Assembly (NCBI GenBank): GCA_900316345.1 | Contig: ONCR01000016.1 | Coordinates: forward strand, 1 to 35,895 | DNA: 35,895 nt | Direction: 5' to 3' | DNA from: an uncultured Eubacteriales bacterium | GTDB lineage: Bacteria > Bacillota > Clostridia > Oscillospirales > Acutalibacteraceae | Shown: piece by piece, positions 15,984 through 24,653 of the stretch | Numbering within the stretch: position 1 is the first letter of the stretch | How the letters are laid out: every line of letters starts with the position of its first letter | Made by a program: the position numbers and the translations under genes | Notes under the pieces: model-generated | What the model was told of the DNA's origin: nothing | Databases searched by the model: none | Seen by the model: the letters and a program-made list of their open reading frames with translations, nothing else

Positions 15984-17087
15984 ATGAAAGCGGCAGTAAT
16001 AACCCGTCATGCAATAACCAATTACGGCTCGCTGTTTCAGGCAATAGCAACACAGAAGCTTTTTGAAAGCCTCGGCATGGAATGCGAGATAATTGATTAT
16101 ATAAGAGATGACGAATACTATACCGAGCAGGAAAAAACGAATTTAAAAAACAAGCCGAAATATAACGGCAATCCGCTTACAAGGGCGGCGTATCTTGCGC
16201 TGCGCCAGGGCGAAGCGGTTAAGGGCGGACGCTTTTTCCGCGAAATGCAGAAAAAACACCTTAACCTGACTAAGCGTTACCATTCGCTTGACGAGCTTAA
16301 AGGCGATAAGCCCGAGGCTGACCTTTACGTTACGGGAAGCGACCAGGTTTGGGGCAACATTGCAAATCAGGAATACGATACTGCTTACCTGCTTTCCTTC
16401 ACCGACGATTCGGATAAGCGTATTTCATACGCGGCAAGCCTCGGGAAAACGAAGCTTGAGGGCGAAACGGCGGAATGCTTTAAAAAATACCTGAAAAGGT
16501 ATTCGGCTGTTACCGTAAGGGAGAGCAATGCAAAAGAAGCCCTTGAAGGAATCGGAATTGAGGCTCAACAGGTGCTTGACCCTACGCTGCTTTTTGACAG
16601 CGGATTCTGGGGAAAGTATATTGAAAAGGATATTGAGGGCGATTACATCCTTCTTTATCAGCTTGAAAATAACAAGCGTTTTAACGAATACGCAAAAGAG
16701 CTTTCGAAAAAAACGGGGCTTGAGCTAATCAGGGTAACCCCCCTTCGCCACCAGGCGCTAAGGGGCGGAAAGATGGTTTATCTTCCCGAAATCGGCGAGC
16801 TTTTATCCTACATAAAAAACGCGCGCCTTGTTATCACGGATTCATTCCACGCAACGGCGTTTTCAATAAACTTCAACACCCCGTTTATTGACGTTCTTCC
16901 GAGCGGCGAAAACAAATGCCGCAATATGTCAATCCTTGAGCTTACGGGGCTTGAATCAAGAATTTTAAAAAGCTATGACGACCTTTCGCTTTTTGATGAA
17001 AAATGCGATTTTGAATTTGCAAACGACATTCTTAAAAAAGAACGCGAAAAATCAATTGAAACAGTAAAAGGGATAATCGGAATTTAG
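15984..17087 (+). CDS. Polysaccharide pyruvyl transferase-family protein (copy 1 of 3)
   Basis: A member of the PST family (PF04230 type), which transfers pyruvate from phosphoenolpyruvate to glycan sugars. In the 367 residues: AITNYGSLFQAIATQ at the N-terminus, GSDQVW at 118-123, KRISYAASLGK, VLDPTLLFDS, and TDSFHATAFSINFNTPFIDV in the C-terminal half. The last carries the Ser-Phe-His of the donor site. It starts 2 bp after the radical SAM stop, and the FrhB-type gene follows 7 bp on. It belongs to the subfamily with GSDQVW, which differs from classic CsaB (compare copy 3). Actual pyruvylation is not proven for this subfamily. Confidence 0.87.
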   Translation: MKAAVITRHAITNYGSLFQAIATQKLFESLGMECEIIDYIRDDEYYTEQEKTNLKNKPKYNGNPLTRAAYLALRQGEAVKGGRFFREMQKKHLNLTKRYHSLDELKGDKPEADLYVTGSDQVWGNIANQEYDTAYLLSFTDDSDKRISYAASLGKTKLEGETAECFKKYLKRYSAVTVRESNAKEALEGIGIEAQQVLDPTLLFDSGFWGKYIEKDIEGDYILLYQLENNKRFNEYAKELSKKTGLELIRVTPLRHQALRGGKMVYLPEIGELLSYIKNARLVITDSFHATAFSINFNTPFIDVLPSGENKCRNMSILELTGLESRILKSYDDLSLFDEKCDFEFANDILKKEREKSIETVKGIIGI

Positions 17088-17094
17088 GTGAAAT

Positions 17095-18249
17095 ATGAAA
17101 ACCGAACAGCTGATTAAATCAAGTGAATATTGCTGCGGCTGTTCGGCCTGCGAAGCTGTTTGCCCCAAGGGTGCAATATTAATGAGCGAAGGCGCTTCGG
17201 GCTTCACCTTTCCGAAAATCGACGAAGAGCTTTGCATTGATTGCGGCGCGTGCCTTAATGCCTGCGCTTTTAAAAACAGCAGTCTGACAGGCGAGCCGAA
17301 AGAGGTTTACGCCTGTAAAACCGCGGCTACCGATATAAAAAAATCCTCTTCGGGCGGTGCGTTTGCCTGTATTGCCGAGGACTTTATTAACCGCGGCGGT
17401 GCCGTTTACGGCGCGGCTACGGTTAAGGGCAAAAACGGCCTTACGGTTAAGCACGTTAAAGCCGAAACAAAAGAGGAGCTTCTTTCCCTTCTCGGTTCAA
17501 AATACGTTCAAAGCGACGCCCAAGGCTGTTACAAAGCGGTAAAAGCCGACCTTGAAAACGGAAAAGCGGTTCTTTTTTCTGGAACGCCCTGCCAGGTTGA
17601 CGGGCTTTACGGCTACCTTAAAAAGAACTACGATAAGCTTTACACCGCCGATATTATCTGCCACGGCGTTCCGAGCATGAAAATGCTTGGCGATTACTTT
17701 AAAACCCTTGAGAGTAAAAGCAGGCTTACTGCCTTTGTCTTCCGTTCAAAGGAGATTAGGGGCGAGATGACGGCGAAGGCGGTTTTTGAAAACGGCAGGG
17801 AAAAGCTTATCCCCTGCAACGCCTCTTCTTACTTCTATCTTTTCATAAACGGCTACACCTACCGTGAAAGCTGTTACGACTGTAAATACGCCGGCAAAAG
17901 CCGCGTCGGCGATATTACGCTCGGCGATTTTTGGGGAATTGAAGAATTTCACCCCGAATTCAACACCGACGGCGGCGTATCGTGCCTTCTTATAAACACC
18001 GATAAGGGCAATGAGCTTTTCAATAACAACGAAAGCCGCCTTACCTTTATCAAATCGGATTTTGAAAAGGTTGCAAAAAACAACGCCCAGCTTAAACGCC
18101 CGAGCAAAAAGCCCGCCAAATACGGCGAAATCATTGAGGGTTATAAGAATAACGGCTATGCCGATACCGAGCGCCGATATTCAAAGCTATCGGGCAGTAA
18201 AAAATACATTTCAAACGCAAAGCTGCTTGCAAAAAAATTTTTAAAATAG
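17095..18249 (+). CDS. FrhB/FdhB-type ferredoxin-flavoprotein (copy 1 of 3)
   Basis: Related to the beta subunit of coenzyme F420 hydrogenase: two [4Fe-4S] clusters feeding a flavin domain. In the 384 residues, cluster 1 uses C13, C16, C19, C23 and cluster 2 uses C47, C50, C53, C57. The FrhB N and C domains follow with SSSGGAFACIAEDF, FSGTPCQVDGLYGYL, DIICHGVPS, and CYDCKYAGKSRVGDITLGDFWG near 270. F420 use cannot be assumed: this domain is found in many non-F420 bacteria next to glycan genes. It follows PST copy 1 by 7 bp with AGGTGA before ATG 17095. A redox step on the glycan is a reasonable inference. Confidence 0.9.
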   Translation: MKTEQLIKSSEYCCGCSACEAVCPKGAILMSEGASGFTFPKIDEELCIDCGACLNACAFKNSSLTGEPKEVYACKTAATDIKKSSSGGAFACIAEDFINRGGAVYGAATVKGKNGLTVKHVKAETKEELLSLLGSKYVQSDAQGCYKAVKADLENGKAVLFSGTPCQVDGLYGYLKKNYDKLYTADIICHGVPSMKMLGDYFKTLESKSRLTAFVFRSKEIRGEMTAKAVFENGREKLIPCNASSYFYLFINGYTYRESCYDCKYAGKSRVGDITLGDFWGIEEFHPEFNTDGGVSCLLINTDKGNELFNNNESRLTFIKSDFEKVAKNNAQLKRPSKKPAKYGEIIEGYKNNGYADTERRYSKLSGSKKYISNAKLLAKKFLK

Positions 18250-18258
18250 GAAAACGAA

Positions 18259-19464
18259 ATGAACATTCTGTATATCGCTTACTCCTGCGACCCGTATTTC
18301 GGAAGCGAAAATAAAATAGGCTGGAACATCCCCCTTGAGGCTTCAAAGAAGCACAGGGTTTTTGTTCTTACCAAGGAGGAGCACCGTCAGAATATACAGC
18401 GCTATTGCACTAAGAATAATATTGACAATATCAAGTTTTACTACGCGGATATTAAGGGCATATATAAGAAGATATTCAGACCTCCTTTTTATTCGGGAAG
18501 GTTAAATATCTGGCATAAAAAAGCCCTTCCGCTTGCAAAAAAAATCTGCAGCGAAAACGGCATTGATATTATCCACCAAATTGCACCGATAGAATTCAGA
18601 AGCGTTGGAAAATACTATACCATTCCGAAAACAAAATTTGTATGCGGTCCCCTTGCAGGCGGCCAGAGCGTTCCTAAAGGGCTTATGAGCTACACCGGCA
18701 AGGACAGACCGCTTGAAAGAATAAGAAATTTAATCAACCGATTTTATAAGCTTAAACTGCGTTTTTCAAAAAGCCTTGAAAAATGCGACGCCGTTTTATA
18801 CGCAAACTATGAAACAAAGGCATTTCTCGGCGGCAAGGGAGCCGTAATTCCCGAAACCGCGCTCACCTCAAAGGAGCTTTCTCCCCTTCCCGAAAGGGAC
18901 GATAATAAGGGAAAATGCACCTTCCTCGTTGTTTCGCGCTTTACGGCAACGAAGGGCTACAACCTTTTGTTTGACACCTTAAAGCAGCTTCCCGATAACC
19001 TTAACTATGAGCTTAAGATTATAGGCTACGGCCAGCTTGAAACGCAGGTTAAAGCAATGTTTAAAAGCAACGAAAAGGTTTATAAAAGAACTACCTTCCT
19101 TGAAAGGCTTCCCTTCAGCAAGATGAGCGAGCAATACCAAAGCGCGGACGCTTTGATTTTCCCGACCTTCAGGGAGGCGACGGGCTCGGTTATCCTTGAA
19201 GCGATGGCAAACGGGCTTCCCGTAATCACTATGAACCGCTGCGGCGGACCCGTTTTGTGCAGCCCCGAAAACGCCTATCTTTTCAGCGGAGGGCCTAAAT
19301 TTACCTATATCAACTCGCTTCGCTTCGCGCTTCTTCACTGCATTAACAACCTTGACGAGGTTCACGAAAAGGGCAGAAAGGCGCGCGCCGCAGCAGAGGG
19401 CTTTACCTTTGAAAAGCGGGTTGAAAAATACACCGATATTTACGAGGATTTAATTAAGCAATAA
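18259..19464 (+). CDS. GT4-family glycosyltransferase
   Basis: A 401-residue GT-B enzyme. The start MNILYIAYSCDPYFGSENKIGWN resembles GT4 proteins that begin AYACSPxxGSE. The donor domain begins with LVVSRFTATKGYNLLFDTL (about 222-240) and has the E-x7-E pair Glu305/Glu313 (EATGSVILEAMANGLPVI) and MNRCGGP. AGGA precedes ATG 18259, 9 bp after the FrhB stop. The stop overlaps the next start by 1 bp. It adds one sugar of the repeat unit; donor unknown. Confidence 0.9.
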   Translation: MNILYIAYSCDPYFGSENKIGWNIPLEASKKHRVFVLTKEEHRQNIQRYCTKNNIDNIKFYYADIKGIYKKIFRPPFYSGRLNIWHKKALPLAKKICSENGIDIIHQIAPIEFRSVGKYYTIPKTKFVCGPLAGGQSVPKGLMSYTGKDRPLERIRNLINRFYKLKLRFSKSLEKCDAVLYANYETKAFLGGKGAVIPETALTSKELSPLPERDDNKGKCTFLVVSRFTATKGYNLLFDTLKQLPDNLNYELKIIGYGQLETQVKAMFKSNEKVYKRTTFLERLPFSKMSEQYQSADALIFPTFREATGSVILEAMANGLPVITMNRCGGPVLCSPENAYLFSGGPKFTYINSLRFALLHCINNLDEVHEKGRKARAAAEGFTFEKRVEKYTDIYEDLIKQ

Positions 19465-20426
19465 TGAAAAAGCTGGTTTTGATTTCAACCTACTTCGGCT
19501 CATTTCCCAAAAACTTCGGGATATGGCTGAAAAGCGCAGAGGCTAACGAGGGAATTGATTTTCTTCTTTATTCCGATTGCGACACAAGTGAATACCTTCC
19601 CCTGCCGAAGAACGTTAAAATCGTTAAGACGGGCTTTGAGGAAATAAAAAAGAAATTTGAAGAGAGCTTCGATTTTCCGATTGTTCTTAACACGCCTTAT
19701 AAATTTTGCGATTACAAGCCCGCTTACGGCTACGTTTTTGAAAACGATATTAAGGCGTACGGTTACTGGGGGCACGTTGATATTGACGCTGTGCTCGGCA
19801 ATATTGAAAAATTTCTTCCCGAAAAGGAATATGAAAAAATCTATCAGACAGGCCATTTAACAATCTATAAAAACACGCCCGAAAATAACAGGCGCTTTAT
19901 GCTCGACGGCGGCCTTCTTAATTACAGGGACGTTTTTTCTACCGAAAGAATCTGTATTTTTGACGAGGTCGGCGGTATGCAGGAAAAGTTTGAATTTCTC
20001 GGCATACCGACCTACATTTCGCGCGACTATGCGGATATAACGAAAAGAAGCGTTCGCTTTACCGTTTCGCTCACCTTTACGGAAACGGCTAACAAGCCCG
20101 TTAAAAACTATCCCCTTCAGATTTTTTATTACGAAAACGGCGGAGTTTTCCGCGATTACTTCATCGGGGACAGGCTTTTTACCGAGGAATTCAACTATAT
20201 TCACTTCTCAACGCGAAAGCCTGAGGATTTTACAAACGGAGCGAACAGCTTTTACATCACAAACAGCGGCTTTTTCCCAAAAGAGGGAGAAACCACAAAA
20301 GAGATTATTGAAAAATACAATCCGTTTAATCCCGAGCTTGATTTAAAAGAGGCAAAGCGCTGGAAACGGGACGATAAAAGAAAGCGCATAAAAAACGCTT
20401 TAACAAGGATAAAAGAAAAGCTATGA
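19464..20426 (+). CDS. Putative GT-A glycosyltransferase of an uncharacterised capsule family (DUF6625-like)
   Basis: A 320-residue protein that starts MKKLVLISTYFGSFPKNF and has NTPYKFCDYKPAYGYVF (76-92), then GYWGHVDIDAVLG with the DxD candidate Asp106/Asp108, and a late IHFSTRKP His. The pattern (acceptor start, KxCDYKPAYG, GHxDxD) matches a capsule-associated family seen in many gut Firmicutes and Bacteroidetes loci. I believe this is DUF6625, recalled from memory rather than searched. A GT-A sugar transferase role is inferred from DxD and context. Coupled to both neighbours: 1-bp overlap upstream, 4-bp (ATGA) downstream. Confidence 0.65.
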   Translation: MKKLVLISTYFGSFPKNFGIWLKSAEANEGIDFLLYSDCDTSEYLPLPKNVKIVKTGFEEIKKKFEESFDFPIVLNTPYKFCDYKPAYGYVFENDIKAYGYWGHVDIDAVLGNIEKFLPEKEYEKIYQTGHLTIYKNTPENNRRFMLDGGLLNYRDVFSTERICIFDEVGGMQEKFEFLGIPTYISRDYADITKRSVRFTVSLTFTETANKPVKNYPLQIFYYENGGVFRDYFIGDRLFTEEFNYIHFSTRKPEDFTNGANSFYITNSGFFPKEGETTKEIIEKYNPFNPELDLKEAKRWKRDDKRKRIKNALTRIKEKL

Positions 20427-21526
20427 ACGTTATTCATTTGCAAAACCTCGGCGGAATCGGCGGAATAGCCGTATTAACGCGCGATATTTCCATGAAATCA
20501 AAAGAGAATAATTTTTTCTATTTCGTTTTTGAGGGCGGCGATATAGCAGAACAGATTAAGGAATATTCCCCCGTTTTTGTTGCCGAGGGAAGCCACAAAA
20601 GAATATTTAAAGAGGCAAAGCGTTTTTACGCTTACTGCAAAAGCAATAACGCCGACGTTATTATTGAGCATACGGGAACGGCAATCGGCCTTACCTGCGC
20701 GCTTTATGCAAAAAGGAAGCTGAAAAACGCAAGGCTCATACTCTACTGGCACTCCAATGCCTCGTTTTTTGATAAAAAGGGCGTTAAGGGAAATATTGAA
20801 GTATTCCTTAAACGCCTTGCGTATAAAAAATGCGACGGCGTTGCCGCAATCTCAAACAGCGTAAAAAGCTCTTACCTTAAGGTTTACGGCTATAAAAAGG
20901 ATAAGATTTCGGTTGTATATAACGGAATTAACACTTCAAAATTCTTTTCCTCACGCCTTGATTACTGCGGTAAGCTTCCGCTTAACATTATCTATGTAGG
21001 AAGGGTTTTCAAGCCAAAGGGAATTCACCTGTTAATAGGCGCAGTAAACCTTTTGGACGGGGAAACAAAACAAAAAATAAGGGTTAAAATTGTAGGTCAG
21101 GACAGGGGCGATTACACCGAAAGGATGATTAAAAAGACCGCCGAACTCGGCCTTGACGGAATAATTGAATTTACCGGAGCGCGCCTTGACGTGCCTGAGC
21201 TTCTTGCGGGGGCGGACCTTTTTGTTCACCCTGCAATCTGCGAGGAGGGCTTCGGTATTACGCTTGCGGAGGCTATGGCTTCATACGTCCCCTGCCTTGC
21301 GTTCAGGCTCGGCGCAATTCCCGAGGTTATTGACGAAAATAAAAACGGCTTTATTGTTGACGACATAAGCATTGAGGGCTTGAAAGAAGCGATAATAAAC
21401 GCGCTTGATATTTACGAAAACAGCCCTGCCCTTTATCTTGAAATGCGAAACTGCGCAAGAAAAAAGGCTGAAACCTTCAGCATTGAAAACACACTAACAA
21501 CACTTGAGTCACTTTATAAGGAATAG
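20423..21526 (+). CDS. GT4-family glycosyltransferase
   Basis: A 367-residue GT-B enzyme. The N-terminal half has MNVIHLQNLGGIGGIAVLTR and LILYWHSNASFFDKKG. The donor half has YVGRVFKPKGIHLLIGAVNLL (191-211), IVGQDRGDY, and the E-x7-E pair Glu275/Glu283 (EGFGITLAEAMASYVP). It starts within the stop of the preceding gene (ATGA) and ends 2 bp before the second PST gene. Sugar specificity cannot be read from sequence. Confidence 0.92.
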   Translation: MNVIHLQNLGGIGGIAVLTRDISMKSKENNFFYFVFEGGDIAEQIKEYSPVFVAEGSHKRIFKEAKRFYAYCKSNNADVIIEHTGTAIGLTCALYAKRKLKNARLILYWHSNASFFDKKGVKGNIEVFLKRLAYKKCDGVAAISNSVKSSYLKVYGYKKDKISVVYNGINTSKFFSSRLDYCGKLPLNIIYVGRVFKPKGIHLLIGAVNLLDGETKQKIRVKIVGQDRGDYTERMIKKTAELGLDGIIEFTGARLDVPELLAGADLFVHPAICEEGFGITLAEAMASYVPCLAFRLGAIPEVIDENKNGFIVDDISIEGLKEAIINALDIYENSPALYLEMRNCARKKAETFSIENTLTTLESLYKE

Positions 21527-21528
21527 CT

Positions 21529-22638
21529 ATGAAAATCGGAATTTTAACCTTTCATAAAAGTGAAAATTACGGTTCGGCTTTGCAGGCCTTTGCGCTTTGC
21601 AGGGCTTTAAAGGCTGTTGAGCCTTCAAACGGGGTTGAAATTATTGATTATTCAAACGAGCGCCAAAAGGAGCTTTATTCAATATTTGTTAAAAACAGTT
21701 CGCCTAAAAACCTTATTAAAAACCTTCGTTCGTTTTTAAATCTTGCCCAGCTTAGAAGGCGAAAAAGGGGCTTTAATGAATTCATTAACAGCAAGCTTCC
21801 GCTCAGCGCAGAGCATTTTGAAAGCGAAAAACAGCTCAAGGCCCATAAAAGCGAATATGACCTCATAATCTGCGGAAGCGACCAAATCTGGAATCCGCAG
21901 TCGGTTGATTTTTCGCTCTCTTTTTTCGGGGTTGACTTTAAATGCGCAAAGGCCTCATACGCCCCGTCTATCCGCGACGCGGAGGAAAGCGATTTTAAGC
22001 CGTACGAAAACGAAATAAGAAAAGCTTTATCGGATTTCGGCAAAATCTCGTTAAGGGAAAAGAGGAGCCTTCCCGTTCTTCAAAAATATACGGAAAAGCC
22101 GATTGACTGCGTTTGCGACCCTACGCTTCTTCTTGATTGTGCAGACTATAACAGCATATGCACGAATAACAAGCTCCCCGAGGATTATATCTTTTACTAT
22201 TCCATTGACTATAATCCGCAGTCGGTTGAAATGGTTAAGCATATTTCAAAGGCAACTAATAAACCCGTGTTTATAATTTTTTCAACCAACAAAACCTACA
22301 GCGTTTATTTTAAGGGCTTTCATCTTGCAAAAAACAACGCGCCCGGCGATTTTGTTAACCTTATAAAAAACGCCTCGCTTGTTCTTTCAACCTCATTTCA
22401 CGGGGTTGCGTTTTCGGTAATTTACAGGAAGCCGTTTTTCGCCCTTAAAACGAGGGGCTACACCGATTCAAGGATTAACGACCTGCTTAATGAAATCGGC
22501 CTCGGTGAAAGATATATTGACTTTGAAACATATGAGAACACCGACTACCTCGCTCCGGTTAACTACGACGAGGAGGCGATAATGCGCCTTAGAAGCTATT
22601 CACTTAACTACTTAAAGGACTGCCTGAATGATAGATAG
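21529..22638 (+). CDS. Polysaccharide pyruvyl transferase-family protein (copy 2 of 3)
   Basis: A 369-residue PST-family protein of the same GSDQVW-type subfamily as copy 1: SENYGSALQAFALCRAL at 11-27, GSDQIW at 116-121, KASYAPSIRD, VCDPTLLLD, and STSFHGVAFSVIYRKPFFAL with the Ser-Phe-His signature. AAGGA precedes ATG 21529. Its end overlaps the following FrhB-type gene by 11 bp, a tighter link than in copy 1. Sequence divergence from copy 1 is large, so this is not a recent duplication. The reaction is inferred from the family. Confidence 0.87.
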   Translation: MKIGILTFHKSENYGSALQAFALCRALKAVEPSNGVEIIDYSNERQKELYSIFVKNSSPKNLIKNLRSFLNLAQLRRRKRGFNEFINSKLPLSAEHFESEKQLKAHKSEYDLIICGSDQIWNPQSVDFSLSFFGVDFKCAKASYAPSIRDAEESDFKPYENEIRKALSDFGKISLREKRSLPVLQKYTEKPIDCVCDPTLLLDCADYNSICTNNKLPEDYIFYYSIDYNPQSVEMVKHISKATNKPVFIIFSTNKTYSVYFKGFHLAKNNAPGDFVNLIKNASLVLSTSFHGVAFSVIYRKPFFALKTRGYTDSRINDLLNEIGLGERYIDFETYENTDYLAPVNYDEEAIMRLRSYSLNYLKDCLNDR

Positions 22639-23752
22639 AATTTGCGAAAAATCAAAATGCACCGCCTGCTTTGCGTGCCTGAACGTATGTCCCGTTAACG
22701 CGATTACCATTAAGCCTGACGCCTTCGGCTCGGCTTACCCCGTAATTGCAAACAACTGCACCGAATGCGGGCTCTGCAAAAAAACCTGCCCTTCAAATTC
22801 GCCGCTTGAGCTTAAAAAGCCGCTGTCGGCTTGCGCGGTTTTCAGCAGGGATAAAAAAACAAGAAACGCTTCAACCAGCGGCGGAATGATATTTACCGCG
22901 GCAAAGGAATTTGACGGCGTTGTTTACGGCGCGGCTTATTCGGGCGATTTGAACGTTGAATGTATGCGCTTTGAAAACAAGGATAATCTTTATAAAACGC
23001 AGAGCTCAAAATACGTTCACTCCTTCATAACCCTTCAGTTCAGAAACGTAAAAAAGGATTTGGAAAACGGAAAACGTGTTCTTTTCACCGGCACGCCCTG
23101 TCAGGTTGCCGGCCTTAAGAATTACCTTAAAAAGGATTACGAGGGGCTATATACCGTTGATTTTGTTTGCCACGGCGTTAGCGACAGAGAGCACCTTAAG
23201 GCTTTTATCAAAAGCGAATTTCTCTCTCTTGATTTTAAAAAAGCCGCCGTGCGCTTCCGCGACGGCAAGGGCTACCATATGACCGTTTGGGAAGGGGAAG
23301 ATTATAAAGGCGAGCTTCCATTTAATCAAAACTTTTATTTTCACGGCTTTCTTGAGGGCTGGAGCCTTCGCGAAAACTGCCATATCTGCCCTTACGCAAG
23401 TATAAACCGTTGCAGCGATTTAACAGCGTGCGACTGCTGGGGAAGTAAAAACGAAAGCATAATGCGAGAAATGAAAAACGGCCTAAGCGGTGTTCTTGTT
23501 AACACCGAAAAGGGGCGTGAGCTTCTTGAAAGCGTTAAGCCGAGCTGCGAAATAATTCAAAGCTCCGTTGACGAGGCGCAAAGCGGAATCGCCCACTTAA
23601 AGGCGCCCTCGCCCGTTACGGATTATTCAAGGCGTTTTCATTCCCTTAACAAAAAGCGCGGGGCTTATTTTGCCTTTAAAAACACGGTTTTAAAAAAGAA
23701 AATTGTTTTTAAATTAAGGAAGATAAAAAATGCTGGCAATAGCAATAATTAA
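22628..23752 (+). CDS. FrhB/FdhB-type ferredoxin-flavoprotein (copy 2 of 3)
   Basis: A 374-residue protein with two [4Fe-4S] sites: C11, C14, C17, C21 (KCTACFACLNVCP), then NCTECGLCKKTCP. Then the FrhB domains: STSGGMIFTAAKEF, FTGTPCQVAGLKNYL, DFVCHGVSD and CHICPYASINRCSDLTACDCWG. The last segment is richer in Cys than the corresponding part of copy 1. It overlaps PST copy 2 by 11 bp and the next GT2 gene by 23 bp, so the three are translated as one block. The role is presumably electron delivery or a flavin redox step on the glycan or its precursor (inference). Confidence 0.9.
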   Translation: MIDRICEKSKCTACFACLNVCPVNAITIKPDAFGSAYPVIANNCTECGLCKKTCPSNSPLELKKPLSACAVFSRDKKTRNASTSGGMIFTAAKEFDGVVYGAAYSGDLNVECMRFENKDNLYKTQSSKYVHSFITLQFRNVKKDLENGKRVLFTGTPCQVAGLKNYLKKDYEGLYTVDFVCHGVSDREHLKAFIKSEFLSLDFKKAAVRFRDGKGYHMTVWEGEDYKGELPFNQNFYFHGFLEGWSLRENCHICPYASINRCSDLTACDCWGSKNESIMREMKNGLSGVLVNTEKGRELLESVKPSCEIIQSSVDEAQSGIAHLKAPSPVTDYSRRFHSLNKKRGAYFAFKNTVLKKKIVFKLRKIKNAGNSNN

Positions 23753-24653
23753 TTACAATACCTTTGAAAAAACAGTTGAATGCGTAAATTCAATTTTCAA
23801 AACGGCTAAATGTGAATATAAAATCTATCTGCTTGACAACGCTTCAAAAAACGATTCGTTTGAAAGGCTAAGCGAGCTGTTCGGGCACGACGGGCGAATT
23901 GAGCTTATTAAATCAGAGGAAAACCTCGGCTACGGCAAGGGCAACAACCTTTGCATAGAAAAGGCTAAAAGCGACGGCTGCGACTACATCCTTATTTCAA
24001 ACAACGATATTATTTTTAAAGAGGGCTGCATTGATTTGCTTCTTGATGAAATAAAAAAAAGCGGCGCCTTTATTACTTCGCCGAAGGTTTTGGGGCTTGA
24101 CGGAAAGCAGCAGGTTTCTATTAAAGCCGTTAAGCCGAGCTTTAAAGAATACCTTTTGTTTTCAAACTATATTTTAGGCCACTTCGTTTCAAAGAAAAAA
24201 ACGAGGGAATACTTTAAAAAAAACGCAAAAAACGTTAAGGGTGAGGTTTACTGGGCTTCGGGCGCATGCTTTATGGCGGATATGAATCAATTTGAAAAAA
24301 TCGGCTTTTTTGACCCGTACACCTTCCTTTATTTTGAAGAATATATAATTAGCGAAAAGGCGGATTTGGCAGGGCTTAAAAGAATCTATGTTCCCGACGC
24401 CGAAGTAATTCACTACCACGCCGCCTCAGTTGATTCATCCTCAAAGCTTTTTACAAGGCTTGAAAACTTCAAAAGCGAATGCTATATGTTTTCAAACTAT
24501 TGGGTTATCCCGAAAAAAAAGCTTAAAACAATAAGGTGTATAAGGTGCCTTGAGGTGCTTTATACCTTCACCAAAAATAAAAGGCTTAACGAGGCTTTCG
24601 CCTTTATAAAAGAAAGCCGAAGGATACTTAAATCTACACCAAGGAAAGAATAA
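23730..24653 (+). CDS. GT2-family glycosyltransferase (rhamnosyltransferase-like)
   Basis: A 307-residue GT-A inverting transferase. IAIINYNTFEKTVECVNSI at the N-terminus, LLDNASKNDS, NLGYGKGNN (WbbL-type), and ILISNNDIIF near 91-100 as the DxD-equivalent. YWASGACFMAD and GFFDPYTFLYFEEYIISEKADL contain the acceptor/base region. AAGGAAG lies 8 nt before ATG 23730, inside the end of the previous gene. WbbL-like enzymes often move rhamnose, but no dTDP-rhamnose genes are in the window, so donor choice is open. Confidence 0.92.
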   Translation: MLAIAIINYNTFEKTVECVNSIFKTAKCEYKIYLLDNASKNDSFERLSELFGHDGRIELIKSEENLGYGKGNNLCIEKAKSDGCDYILISNNDIIFKEGCIDLLLDEIKKSGAFITSPKVLGLDGKQQVSIKAVKPSFKEYLLFSNYILGHFVSKKKTREYFKKNAKNVKGEVYWASGACFMADMNQFEKIGFFDPYTFLYFEEYIISEKADLAGLKRIYVPDAEVIHYHAASVDSSSKLFTRLENFKSECYMFSNYWVIPKKKLKTIRCIRCLEVLYTFTKNKRLNEAFAFIKESRRILKSTPRKE

